From: Crossaster papposus
Taxonomy: Eukaryota > Echinodermata > Asteroidea > Velatida > Solasteridae
Direction of reading: 5' to 3'
DNA: 64,000 bases
Assembly (NCBI GenBank): GCA_037893245.1
Contig: JBAIAA010000661.1
Location: 43,501-107,500 of the forward strand
Below are positions 33,833-43,430 of the stretch, in pieces; the stretch's first letter is position 1, and every line of letters begins with the position of its first letter. The notes below the pieces were generated by a model. The model was not told the DNA's origin. It did not search any database and saw only the letters and a program-made list of their open reading frames with translations. The translations under genes were made by a program, and so were the position numbers.

Positions 33833-34282
33833 CACAATGCTTATTATGGATGTGAACGCTGTGTGCAATGGGGCTCTTGGAACGATAAAGTTACATTTCC
33901 TCTGACTGACTCATGCCTACGCACTGATGAAAGCTGCAGTCAAGTGTCGGAGCATCATAGTGGAACAGATCTTTCTCTTTGTGTGAGTTATCTGTTGGCA
34001 TGGTCACTCAGTTTGTCCTTGATTCTATACATTTGGTTTACCTGGGGGTTACCAGGAGACTTGTATGGTTTTGAATGAAAGGTCCAGTTGCGACTAATTG
34101 CCGGTGGTAAAAGTGTTGCTGCAATATCAAACATGTTGCTTTCATTTCACTCGAATATTCCTCGTGAATTTGCAAGGAAATGTCGATCTCTCAATGAAAT
34201 AGACCGCTGGGAAGCCACCGAGTTCAGGCAGTTCCTCTTGTACAGTGCAATTGTTGCACTAAAAAAGCAATTTCCCAGATAA
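33833..34282 (+). pseudogene. Tnp2-like transposase fragment, copy 2
   Basis: Starts abruptly at AAAGCCACAATGCTTATTAT (the KSHNAYYGCERC region) and carries on through RTDES...EHH and RSLNEIDRWEATEFRQFLLY. It shares with copy 1 the two-base shift between GTDLSLC and ELSVGMV. The N-terminal two thirds are missing. Confidence 0.75.
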
Positions 34283-34479
34283 TCGTTACAGGCATTTTTT
34301 GCTTCTCTTTGTTAGTATCTTCTGCCTATCTAATACACTGTACATATATACTGTGTATCGCATTGCGATTTGCTAATGAACTTCTGCATATATTTGTTGA
34401 CCAATTTGGAGATATCTATGGTAAAAACATGCTTGTTTACAATGTTCATTCCGGTGAACACTGACACGACGTCATCAAT

Positions 34480-34689
34480 ATGGGGCTGTTGAAATATTTT
34501 CAGGTTCCATATTCAAGACTTGAGGAAATCAAACTTGAGCTGCGCTCACTGAAACGAACATCCAGGCGGTTTGAACCAAACAGCACCAACAAGTCTGTGG
34601 AACTTAGATTTGAAATGTTCCCACTCAAAACAATGGAAGACCTCAAATTTGAGGAGCAGCTTCAAGATGAGGATTTCGTGGGTCAGGTG
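34480..34689 (+). CDS. DUF4806-like gene, copy 2, first exon
   Basis: Reads as copy 1 up to DEDF and continues VGQVV, matching the DUF4806 pattern, then meets a good donor GGTG|GTAAGT at 34689/34690. The continuation exon was not found; the sequence that follows contains gypsy pol remnants. One codon shorter than copy 1 in the TMEDL-KFEEQL segment. Confidence 0.5.
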
Positions 34690-35256
34690 GTAAGTACATG
34701 TATTGTTATAACATGATTCTAATTTTCTTTTTTTGCAATACAAGTGACGTGCACCAATACCCATATTAGAAAGGAGTTGTTTACGTCTTACTCGTGAGTT
34801 GGACACTCCATTATATAGCTAGAGGGGGTGTTTTAAAAAGCATTAAGTGACAATGTAAATCGTTGGAAAATTTGACTTTTGAAGCGAAAAGAGATTTAAG
34901 AATGGGAATAAATATGCTTGGTTGGTATTGAACGTGTTGAAGACCGGTATCCAAATCCCAACCGGTCTTGAAAATAGTGTTAAATACCTTCCAAACATAT
35001 ATGTAATAATAATGGATAATTTTTATAGCACACCGGTATCTGCCAAAAATGACGCTCTTCTGCAAAATACAATCAAAACAAATCAGAAAAATCCACACAA
35101 ATTAAATTAAACCCAAGCCAACTGCGGATAATCTGCGAACCGAGTTGGTGGCAGGAAACTTTGCCAGAACCGAGCCAACACAGAAAGGGCAGCCCCAGAA
35201 AACGCAGCCCAAGAAGAAAAACCAGAAGAAGACGAACCCAAGCTACCACAGTTAGT

Positions 35257-35493
35257 GATTTTACGTATCGCATTTAGAAGGGAGTTAAGACAAAACCGAG
35301 GATAGATCACTACAACTGTTTGAAACCTTATTGTGGTGAGAATTTGCCGACTTGGTTGACATCTTCAAGTTCACACCTAGTACATCCAGAAAATGAGAAT
35401 GATGATTCTACCGAAGTTGTAACTGAAGAAAAGAGCAACAATGAAGCTAATATGTCGCAGGAGACTGGTGGAAGGAAAGACGAAGAAGAGTAG
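35257..35493 (+). pseudogene. Ty3/gypsy pol C-terminal tail, copy 1
   Basis: DFTYRI-stop-KGVKTKPR..DHYNCLKPYCGENLPTWLTSS is the post-integrase tail of Ty3/gypsy polyproteins (the YRIQKG...HYNRLKPY pattern), followed by an acidic Asn/Glu-rich C-terminus ending in EEE at 35493. One in-frame TAG. The matching region at 46069-46305 is open. Downstream, the LTR-like sequence seen in the other copy is missing after 35565. Confidence 0.7.
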
Positions 35494-35819
35494 TATAAGC
35501 TAAGGCGCACACACCCCAAAAATATAGGGCAGTGTGAACTGCGCATGCGCGCCAAAGGCGCCCATCGTTAACGATAAGTTATCGGTTATTTTTTTACACT
35601 CGAGAGATACAAGGCAAATATGTACTACCCTCTTGACCCGAGTTACTAGGATACGACATGTTTTGTGTGCCTCACGGGTACATGCGACCTGTTTTGTTTA
35701 GCCTAACCGCGTTTGTTTAATCTTTTATCGGACAATACAAGACAAATATAGAGATTGGTATAAGATGGCCCTGCGACACACGATTTTAAAATTAAAAAAT
35801 TGTTCACCAATCTTACATT

Positions 35820-36197
35820 ATGGAGTTTTTCAAAATCGTTGAAGCCATTGAAAAATGTCGGGGAAATGTCCAGTCGCTGGTTGACTGTCTGTAGCTATGC
35901 TGGTTAAGACTTATTCCTATGGACAAAAATCATGAAGACCTGCGACGTCTGTACAACAAGATTGTCCTATCGTTGTGGCGGCAGGGCCGTATATATGAAA
36001 GGCAGTTGCTATTATGGAATGTTCCTTGTAATGAAGAAACTTTACAGAAAAAGACGGCCATGGTTGTGAGGAAACATAACTTCCAGGATGGATAACAGGA
36101 GTCTATATTTTTACATGCAGACGAAATCCATCCTGCCCTCCAATCGCTAGACTTACCCATGCGCCTGAAGGAATATATTCAGTTTTGTAACCCCTAA
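35820..36197 (+). pseudogene. MEFFK/DKNHED family, copy 2
   Basis: Full-length relative to the intact copy at 49392 but with a TAG in VDCL-stop-LCW and the common frameshift giving DG-stop after HNFQ. It is followed by the conserved tail (FCNP then TAATAGATATACACGAACGG). Confidence 0.7.
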
Positions 36198-36364
36198 TAG
36201 ATATACACGAACGGTCCATTTTAGGCCCAACACTTTTTATCGGAAGAGATTAGAACTCGAGTGGCTGCACGAACTAGTTTAAGTCAATGACTCACGCCCA
36301 GCTACCCTACAGGATCAAGCAAGTTTCCCACACATCTCTTTACTCAGTTCTGATTGGTCGTTGA

Positions 36365-36625
36365 GGATTCCAGGTAAAATAATCAAGGAGCGCATAGTGC
36401 AGAGGGTGTCCTGCATACAACGACAACTTCCCTGCAAAGGCTGTCCGGTTCGGCCGGAGTCGCCGCCCCACAGCGCCACGAACAATGACTGGAACAGAGG
36501 TGGAGTGGATGCAACAGCAGGCCTGCACTGACCGCAAAGCTGAAAGAAGTCGCAAAGACACACTGCATCCACTGGAATTTGGCGTGACCGTCCGAATGGT
36601 CACTCTTTATATTTTGTTTGGCATA
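36365..36625 (+). pseudogene. Internally deleted gene-set remnant (short derivative 1)
   Basis: The first ~85 bases match the start of the C-x2-C gene (RILGKIIKERIVQRVS...LPCKGC). The sequence then jumps to the 3' part of the C2H2 gene's Pro-rich region (GSAGVAAPQ...HCIHW). The jump omits the end of one gene, the intergenic region and most of the next, about 1.5 kb relative to 40033-41862. A sister derivative lies at 38145-38402. Confidence 0.75.
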
Positions 36626-36634
36626 TAAACAGTA

Positions 36635-36953
36635 TTTGCACTGCGGCGAGTGAGGGAGCAAGATAAGATACTGTCAGTGTTAAGTCTGGTTGAGGAAAGG
36701 ATAAACGGTAAGGTGTAGCCGGTAGGTACAAGTGAAACATTATGTGTGCTTCAATAAATCTGGGCCCAGACTCGAGTGGACAACAGCTGTTACTTACATT
36801 TTTTTAATTTTTTTTCTCTCCCCTTCTTTTACCACCCTACATGTATGTTGGTTTGTTCGGGCTCAGGTTTTTTTCTCTCGAATCTCCCCATATCTAAAAT
36901 TCTAGTATAGATTCTGGAACCCGAACAAAACAGCAGTGCAAATAGAGCACTAT
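36635..36953. mobile_element. ~318-bp insertion specific to this copy
   Basis: Sister copies read AACAGTATTCATTGTAAAC without interruption. Here AACAGTAT is followed by about 318 bp starting TTGCACTGC and ending near GCAGTGCAAATAGAGCAC, and then TATTCACTGTAAAC resumes. Inner inverted words (ATTTGCACTGC and GCAGTGCAAAT) and a possible TAT duplication suggest a small mobile element or solo LTR. Contains AATAAATC. Confidence 0.55.
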
Positions 36954-37597
36954 TCACTGTAAACTAGGGTTAACCTAAGGTAGGTGCAGATAATAGGAGA
37001 CTGGAGATAGTAGACGCGTGGAATAAATAACTTGAATTCCAAGTGCGAAATAGCAATGTTAACATCGTCCCAATGCTAATTAATAACATAATAACCATGC
37101 GTTATACGGTTTGAAATAAATTATTTAGTAATCTTCCTTTAAATGAACGAATTTTTTGTAACGTAAACATTTTTTTTTACAATTTCTATTTCCACATTCA
37201 GCCCTTATGGTATAATAAATAGCAAAAAATAGCAAATGGAAATATATTTTTTTAGGAGGAAAGCCAAACTAGCACAGACAGTAGTATATACCTCAAATAA
37301 TCTTCCGGTAACATTAAAATATAAAGGGTATTTAATCATCAATATTACAAGACTTGAAGCTTCAGTGGTTTAATCATCCTTATTTTTGACAACCCTCTCC
37401 TGATAAAAGCGGGTTTGTTTGTGGAGCGTGCTTACGTCATGGTTTCTCATCTCCCTTCACTCTTTGTGTACTAGCAACACAAATTCCTGGATGAGGTGAA
37501 TCTGATTAAAAGTACAGTGGTGGCTGGTGTAATCACAAAAGGCTTGGCGGATGGATTTGTTGGATAAAATTTTAAAAATGTTCACAAATCTTACATC
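36954..37597. other. Inter-copy tail and leader region
   Basis: A conserved non-coding segment that follows every gene-set derivative: GTAAACTAGGGTTAACCTAAGG, GTGGAATAAATAAC, a TAGCAAAAAATAGCAAATGG stretch, then a leader with TGATAAAAGCGGG (TATA-like, 37401) some 200 bp before the next MEFFK ATG. Equivalent segments are at 38410-38959, 41920-42560, 51350-51898 and 54665-55130. The copies at 38.9 and 51.8 kb lack about 100 bp between two CTGAT words, removing the TATA-like site. Confidence 0.6.
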
Positions 37598-37975
37598 ATG
37601 GAGTTTTTCAAAATCGTTGAAGCCATTGAAAAACGTAGGGGAAATGTCCAGTCGCTGGTTGACTGTCTGCAGCTATGCTGGTTAAGACTTAGTCCTATGG
37701 ACAAAAATCATGAAGACCTGCGACGTCTGTACAACAAGATTGTCCTATCGTTGTGGCGGCAGGGCCGTATATATGAAAGGCAGTTGCTATTATGGAATGT
37801 TCCTTGTAATGAAGAAACTTTACAAAAAAAGACGGCCATGGTTGTGAGGAAACATAACTTCCAGGATGGATAACAGAAGTCTATATTTTTACATGCAGAT
37901 GAAATACATCCTGCCCTCCAATCGCTAGACTTACCCATGCGCCTGAAGGAATATATTCAGTTTTGTAACCCCTAA
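37598..37975 (+). pseudogene. MEFFK/DKNHED family, copy 3
   Basis: Open for 91 codons (MEFFKIVEAIEKRRGNVQSL...VVRKHNFQDG) and then stopped by the TAA created by the shared frameshift; the C-terminal third (LHADEIHPALQSLDL...FCNP) remains recognisable to 37975. Preceded by the leader with the TATA-like sequence. Confidence 0.7.
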
Positions 37976-38144
37976 TAGATATACACGAACGGCCCATTTT
38001 AGGCCCAACCCTTTTTATCGGAAGAGATTAGAACTCGAGTGGCTGCACGAGCTAGTTTAAGTCAATGACTCACGCCCAGCTACCCTACAGGTCCAAGCAA
38101 GTTTCCCACACGTCTCTTTACTCAGTTCTGATTGGTCAATGAGG

Positions 38145-38402
38145 ATTCTAGGTAAAATAATCAAGGAGCGCATAGTGCAGAGGGTGTCCTGCATACAACG
38201 AAAACTTCCCTGCAAAGGCTGTCCGGTTCGGCCGGAGTCGCCGCCCCACAGCGCCACGAACAACGACTGGAACAGAGGTGGAGTGGATGCAACAGCAGGC
38301 CCGCACTGACCGCAAAGCTGAAAGAAGTCGCAAAGACACACTGCATCCACTGGAATTTGGCGTGACCGTCCGAATGGTCACTCTTTATATTTTGTTTGGC
38401 AT
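38145..38402 (+). pseudogene. Internally deleted gene-set remnant (short derivative 2)
   Basis: Same junction as at 36365-36625 (LPCKGC directly joined to the GGTTCGGCCGGAGTCGCC part), so the two derivatives descend from one deletion event and were then duplicated. It runs directly into the conserved tail at GGCATATAAACAGTATTCATTG. Confidence 0.75.
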
Positions 38403-38959
38403 ATAAACAGTATTCATTGTAAACTAGGGTTAACCTAAGGTAGGTGCAGATAATAGGAGACTGGAGATAGTAGACGCGTGGAATAAATAACTTGAATTCC
38501 GAATGCGAAATAGCAATGTTAACATCGTCCAAATGCTAATTAATAACATAATAACCATGCGTTATACGGTTTGAAATAAATTATTTAGTAATCTTCCTTT
38601 AAATGAACGGATTTTTTGTATTGTAAACAGTTTTTTTTTACAATTTCTATTTCCACATTCAACACTTATGGTATAATAAATAGCAAAAAATAGCAAATGG
38701 AAATATTTTTTTTTAGGAGGAAAGTCAAACTAGCACAGACAGTAGTATATACCTCAAATAATATTCCGGTAACATTAAAATATGAAGGGTATTTAATCAT
38801 CAATATTACAAGACTTGAAGAAGCTTCAGTGGTTTAATCGTCCTTATTTTTGACAACCCTCTCCTGATTGAAAGTACAGTGGTGTCTGGAGTCATCACAA
38901 AAGGCTTGGCGGATGGATTTGTTGGATAAAATTAAAAAATTGTTCACCAATCTTACATC

Positions 38960-39337
38960 ATGGAGTTTTTCAAAATCGATTAAGCCATTGAAAAACGTCC
39001 GGGAAATGTCCAGTCGCTGGTTGACTGTCTGCAGCTATGCTGGTTAAGACTTAGTCCTATGGACAAAAATCATTAAGACCTGCGACGTCTGTACAACAAG
39101 ATTGTCCTATCGTTGTGGCGGCAGGGCCGTATATATGGAAGGCGGTTGCTATTATGGAATGTTCCTTGTAATGAAGAAACTTTACAGAAAAAGACGGCCA
39201 TGGTTGTGAGGAAACATAACTTCCAGGATGGATAACAGGAGTCTATATTTTTACATGCAGACGAAATCCATCCTGCCCTCCAATCGCTAGACTTACCAAT
39301 GCGCCTGAAGGAATATATTCAGTTTTGTAACCCCTAA
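38960..39337 (+). pseudogene. MEFFK/DKNHED family, copy 4
   Basis: Two early stops (IVEA replaced by ID-stop, and DKNH-stop) plus the common downstream frameshift. Both early stops recur in copy 9 (51899-52276), so the two copies and the PC4-like genes after them come from one duplicated block. Confidence 0.75.
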
Positions 39338-39489
39338 TAGATATACACGAACGGTCCATTTTAGGCACAACACTTTTTATCGGAAGAGATTAGAACTCGA
39401 GTGGCTGCACGAGCTAGTTTAAGTCAATGACTCACGCCCAGCTACCCTACAGGTCCAAGCAAGTTTCCCACACGTCTCTTTACTCAGTT

Positions 39490-39530
39490 CTGATTGGTCG
39501 ATGAGTATATGACGTCACGCCCCATTACTG
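39490..39530 (+). promoter_or_regulatory. Candidate promoter of the PC4-like gene
   Basis: CTGATTGGTC (an inverted CCAAT box) lies just upstream of a TATATGA word and a perfect CRE-like TGACGTCA at 39510-39517. The same arrangement is at 52430-52456. The first two elements are shared with gene-set copies lacking the PC4-like gene; TGACGTCA is not. Binding is inferred. Confidence 0.4.
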
Positions 39531-39617
39531 AACACGTAATATATGTACACACGACACAGCGTGTACACATGACACAGCGTGTGGAACCTGCAAGATGTCC
39601 AGCAGCGTGAGCAGAAG

Positions 39618-39995
39618 ATGTTGCCCGACAAACCCAAGGCTGCCATGGATGAGCTGGGGACTGCTAAAGACGACACATCGGTAACACCAGCCGTGCCGAT
39701 AAAGCATCTGAAGGGGAAAATGCCCAGCAGAAAGTGCAGATTTGAACCCGATCCTGACCAGGAGGAGAACAAGAAAAAGGCCGTCAAGTTTCCCATCGGA
39801 GGTGAGTGTTACGTTACCGTGAAGAGTTTCAAGGGCCGTCCTTACGTCAATATCAGAGAATACTACTGGAACGAATTCCACAGTAAGATGCTGGTGGGGA
39901 ATAAGGGTCTGAACCTCCCTGCAGAACAGTGGCTCGAGTTGATTAGTCACGTCACCGACATCAATAACGCGCTGAATAAAATAACTGACTCTTAA
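39618..39995 (+). CDS. PC4/SUB1-like ssDNA-binding protein, copy 1
   Basis: 125 residues from the first in-frame ATG (a TGA lies just upstream of the frame). An acidic/Pro-rich N-terminus (residues ~1-50) with basic clusters precedes a PC4 domain at about residues 62-118: KKKAVKFPIGGECYVTVKSFKGRPYVNIREYY, then KMLVGNKGLNLPAEQWLELI. The F-x-IGG, VTV-x-x-FKGR-x-x-V-x-IREYY and QW positions fit the beta-sheet and helix of the PC4 (transcriptional coactivator p15/SUB1) family, whose members bind ssDNA or melted dsDNA and act in transcription and repair. It is single-exon, intact, and encodes the same protein as the copy at 52557, in a neighbourhood where nearly every other gene is broken. Host SUB1 is similar in domain but normally has a Ser-rich N-terminus and introns. 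It is probably an element-encoded or captured version. Confidence 0.85.
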   Translation: MLPDKPKAAMDELGTAKDDTSVTPAVPIKHLKGKMPSRKCRFEPDPDQEENKKKAVKFPIGGECYVTVKSFKGRPYVNIREYYWNEFHSKMLVGNKGLNLPAEQWLELISHVTDINNALNKITDS

Positions 39996-40032
39996 CTGTT
40001 ACCTTTCTGTTTATGATCCAGACGGTGACGTC

Positions 40033-40494
40033 ATGCTTTGTAGATCACGAGTCATACTAGTCCTCAAGAGGATTCTAGGTAAAATAATCAAGGAGCGCAT
40101 AGTGCAGAGGGTTTCCCGCATACAACGACAACTTCCCTGCAAAGGCTGTCTGGAGCACTGGGCCAGTCAAGACGACCACGCCTGTCTGTTTTTCGGCGAC
40201 ACGCCAGAGTATCACGTGGAGGACTTTGTTACCGATCATTATGAACACGTAGCGTCATCCATAGACGCGAATGAGATCATCGATATTTTCAACGCCGTAA
40301 GTCGACTTTTGGTCGTCGTGGGCTTTACTTACGCGGGACTGACCAAAGAAACTCTGAACGGTATAACTCAAGAAATCCTGCTGGGATGGGAAAACGAAAC
40401 CGAGGATATCGCACAAACATTGAATTCGTATTCATTCCCCAACGTCACTAGACTCTTAGATTTTGTAATGGCCCAAGTAAAAGGATCGGTGTAA
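40033..40494 (+). CDS. 153-aa protein with C-x2-C...SQ..H-x-C motif, intact copy
   Basis: Starts 37 bases after the PC4-like stop; the ATG overlaps a CRE-like TGACGTCA (40026-40033). The N-terminus is basic and helical (KRILGKIIKERIVQRVSRIQRQ). It is followed by a putative zinc-binding motif, CKGCLEHWASQDDHACLFF (C-x2-C, then SQ-x2-H-x-C), and a helical C-terminus (DEFVTDHYEHV-like, ANEIIDIFNAVSRLL, NVTRLLDFVMAQVK). I do not recognise a named family with certainty; similar motifs occur in invertebrate hypothetical proteins associated with repeats. Intact here, frameshifted at 52972 and truncated at 50285. Function unknown. Confidence 0.6.
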   Translation: MLCRSRVILVLKRILGKIIKERIVQRVSRIQRQLPCKGCLEHWASQDDHACLFFGDTPEYHVEDFVTDHYEHVASSIDANEIIDIFNAVSRLLVVVGFTYAGLTKETLNGITQEILLGWENETEDIAQTLNSYSFPNVTRLLDFVMAQVKGSV

Positions 40495-40741
40495 CTAATA
40501 TATACGCCTTAGGTCGTTTGTTAATTGTATTACTTTGTTCAAATAATAATCTGCCGTCTGCCTTTTGGCACAGGGGTGCCAATTCGTATTCATTCCCAAC
40601 GTCACTAGACTCTTAGATTTTGTAATGGCCCAAATAAAAGGATCGGTGTAACTAATATATACGCCTTTCGTCGTTTGTTAATTGTATTACTTTGTTCAAA
40701 TAATAATCTGCCGTCTGCCTTTTGGCACAGGGGTGCCAATA
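40426..40741. repeat. ~155-bp tandem duplication of the gene's 3' end
   Basis: The segment from AATTCGTATTCATTCCC through GGCACAGGGGTGCCAAT occurs twice here (junction about 40578) and once in the sister copy at 53360-53520. It includes the last codons of the C-x2-C gene. Both repeats hold the GGCACAGGGGTGCC palindrome, followed after the second by AATAAA (poly-A signal, ~40738). Confidence 0.85.
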
Positions 40742-40853
40742 AACCTTCTGTATGCGCTATGCACGTATTTACTGTACGTACGTGAATGTACACATAAGTA
40801 CATGTACATTTACAGTTTACGCCAGCTGCAGTAGAAAGACACAGAAAAGAAAG

Positions 40854-41288
40854 ATGATATTTAGTTGTGTATTTTGCAAGGGCCTATTTCGTAATTGGAG
40901 GGACTTGACCGAACACACTCAGGAAATGCATCGAGAAAGCAGGACCTGGAAATGTCGTGCCTGCAGGTTCGAGACCTCCAGTCAAGGAGATTTTGATCGG
41001 CACCGCCGAAGAATGCACCCGGAGACTGGTGATAACCGACGCCGGGTCATCAGGGTGTATTCTGCGGGACGCATACCCAGCCATAGTAGTCCCAGACGGG
41101 CCACAGGCAGAAGGGAAGAGCGGAGAGAGAGGGGACCACCAAATAAGGTAGAGCTACGGGAGGAGGGTAGTCGCTGCTTCCCCACGGTGTTAGTGGAGAA
41201 GCACATCGTTGGCCTCATCGACACCCCACGACAACAGGTGGTGGATGAAAGATTCCCCCAAATGTATCCATCCCCTGCAGCACTTTAA
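40854..41288 (+). CDS. Two-finger C2H2 protein, copy 1
   Basis: I favour the ATG at 40854 (MIFSCVFCKG...); an in-frame ATG at 40752 would add 34 atypical residues. Two fingers follow at once: CVFC-x12-H-x4-H and CRAC-x12-H-x4-H, then an Arg-rich stretch (RRATGRREERRERG) and VLVEKHIVGLIDTPRQQ. The frame ends in TAA after PSPAAL. In the copy at 50.7 kb that codon is GAA, and the same frame carries on into the Pro-rich segment at 41290-41862. The ancestral protein was therefore about 370 residues with a DNA-binding N-terminus. Likely element-encoded; target unknown. Confidence 0.65.
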   Translation: MIFSCVFCKGLFRNWRDLTEHTQEMHRESRTWKCRACRFETSSQGDFDRHRRRMHPETGDNRRRVIRVYSAGRIPSHSSPRRATGRREERRERGPPNKVELREEGSRCFPTVLVEKHIVGLIDTPRQQVVDERFPQMYPSPAAL

Positions 41289-41865
41289 GAGGAGACCCCC
41301 TTTAAGCTGGGTCCAGTCTTGACCAGCGATGAGCTGATGACATTGAGGGAGAGCCTGGCTACCCCGTCCTCTATCATGTCTATCTCAGTCAGCAGCCAGC
41401 CCCACAGTCATGACAGCGCAGCAGAAGCGAAAAGTGCCATCCCCCCTTCCTCCAGATGAGCCCATCGAGGTACCTGCTACCCCTGCGTCACCGATGGCAA
41501 AGTGGCTAGACGAGGTAGACCACCAACTAGACGACCTACTGCCACCCCCACCCCCAGCTGAGAGGTCGCCGGTAAAACCCCAAAAAAAACAGCCAGAGAA
41601 AGAAATTCAGAGCTCCTCTTCGGCCCCTGCCTCGGCCCTTGCAGCTGAGACCGAATTTCCGGCCATATACCAGCTACACCAGCCCCACCCGCAGCTTGCG
41701 GCCTACCCTGCACTAACCCCCAGTTCGGCCGGAGTCGCCGCCCCACAGTGCCACGAACAACGGCTGGAACAGAGGTGGAGTGGATGCAACAGCAGGCCCG
41801 CACTAACCGCAAAGCTAAAAGAAGTCGCAAAGACACACTGCATCCACTGGAGTCTGGCGTGACCG
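41289..41865 (+). pseudogene. Pro-rich C-terminal half of the C2H2 protein (detached)
   Basis: Continues the C2H2 frame (EETPFKLGPVLTSDELMTLRESLATPSS...) until an extra C in a C-run near 41447 shifts it. Then MAKWLDEVDHQLDDLLPPPPPAERSPVK...AAETEF...AYPALTPSSAGVAAP and a C-terminal HEQRLEQRW...KLKEVAKTHCIHWSLA. The segment is Pro/Ser/Ala-rich and mostly disordered. From 41410 it can still be read as a 150-residue frame, but that is probably not the original start. Confidence 0.6.
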
Positions 41866-42560
41866 TCCGAATGGTCACTCTTTATATTTTGTTTGGCATA
41901 TTTATAAACAGTATTCATTGTAAACTAGGGTTAACCTAAGGTAGGTGCAGATAATAGGAGACTGGAGATAGTAGACGCGTGGAATAAATAACTTGAATTC
42001 TAAGTGCGAATTAGCAATGTTAACATTGTCCCAATGCTAATTAATAACATAATAACCATGCGTTATACGGTTTGAAATAAATTATTTAGTAATCTTCTTT
42101 TAAATGAACGGATTTTTTGTAACGTAAACATTTTTTGTTTACAATTTCTATTTTCACATTCAGCACTTATGGTATAATAAATAGCAAAAAATAGCAAATG
42201 GAACCATTTTTTTTTAGGAGGCAAGCCAAACTAGCACAGACAGTAGTATACCTCAAATAATCTTCCGGTAACATTAAAATATGAAGGGTATTTAATCATC
42301 AATATTACAAGACTTTGAGAAGCTTCAGTGGTTTAATCGTCCTAATTTTTGACAACCCTCTCCAGATAAAAGCGGGTTTGTTTGTGGAGCGTGCTTACGT
42401 CATTGTTTCTCATCTCCCTTCACTCTTTGTGTACTAGCAACACAAATTCCTGGATGAGGTGAATCTGATTAAAAGTACAGTGGTGGCTGGTGTAATCACA
42501 AAAGGCTTGGCGGATGGATTTGTTGGATAAAATTTAAAAAATTTTCACAAATCTTACATC

Positions 42561-42938
42561 ATGGAGTTTTTCAAAATCGTTGAAGCCATTGAAAAACGTC
42601 GGGGAAATGTCCAGTCGATGGTTGACTGTCTGCAGCTATGCTGGTTAAGACTTAGTCCTATGGACAAAAATCATGAAGACCTGCGACGTCTGTACAACAA
42701 GATTGTCCTATCGTTGTGGCGGCAGGGCCGTATATATGAAAGGCAGTTGCTATTATGGAATGTTCCTTGTAATGAAGAAACTTTACAGAAAAAGACGGCC
42801 ATGGTTGTGAGGAAACATAACTTCCAGGATGGATAACAGGAGTCTATATTTTTACATGCAGACGAAATCCATCCTGCCCTCCAATCGCTAGACTTACCCA
42901 TGCGCCTGAAGGAATATATTCAGTTTTGTAACCCCTAA
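42561..42938 (+). pseudogene. MEFFK/DKNHED family, copy 5
   Basis: Open for 91 codons before the common TAA, like copy 3, and followed by a MTFPRQ gene, showing that this ORF can precede either type of downstream gene. The segment after FCNP leads into ATTGGTCGATGAGGATTC and then a run of ATAATCAAAA repeats. Confidence 0.7.
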
Positions 42939-43109
42939 TAGATATACACGAACGGTCCATTTTAGGCCCAACACTTTTTATCGGAAGAGATTAGAACTCG
43001 AGTGGCTGCACGAGCTAGTTTAAGTCAATGACTCACGCCCAGCTACCCTACAGGTCAAAGCAAGTTTCCCACACGTCTCTTTACTCAGTTCTGATTGGTC
43101 GATGAGGAT

Positions 43110-43260
43110 TCTAGGTAAAATAATCAAATAATCAAAAATAATCAAATAATCAAAAATAACTCGTCACCACATCACACAGTTTTGCACTAGACATCGAGCC
43201 AGAACAGTTTTACACTAGACATCGAGCCAAAACAGTTTTACACTAGACATCGAGCCAGCT
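43110..43260. repeat. 5' leader repeats of the MTFPRQ gene
   Basis: AATAATCAAA is repeated four times, followed by CAGTTTTACACTAGACATCGAGCCA in tandem (three copies here, four at 32335-32440, three at 47890-47970; about 27-bp period). They lie upstream of the donor GGTAAG and probably form part of the 5'UTR or promoter. Confidence 0.8.
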
Positions 43261-43430
43261 CCCGTGTGTTTTAAAATCACGAGTCTACTTTTAACCCAGA
43301 ACTCAGCTACAGAATCGCTACTAAAAAAGGTAAGAAAATATAATTGTTTTGTTTACGTGAGTAGCTCAAAAGAATAATTGCTATGATATTAAAACTCTAT
43401 CTATTATTTTATTTTATTTGCTTTAGTATC

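Noticed and set aside
36315-36661. Minus-strand Cys/Leu-rich frames across the gene-set remnants (also near 38060, 41480 and 50920).
   Set aside because: They are antisense to the C2H2/Pro-rich coding region, cross deletion junctions and have no recognisable domain.
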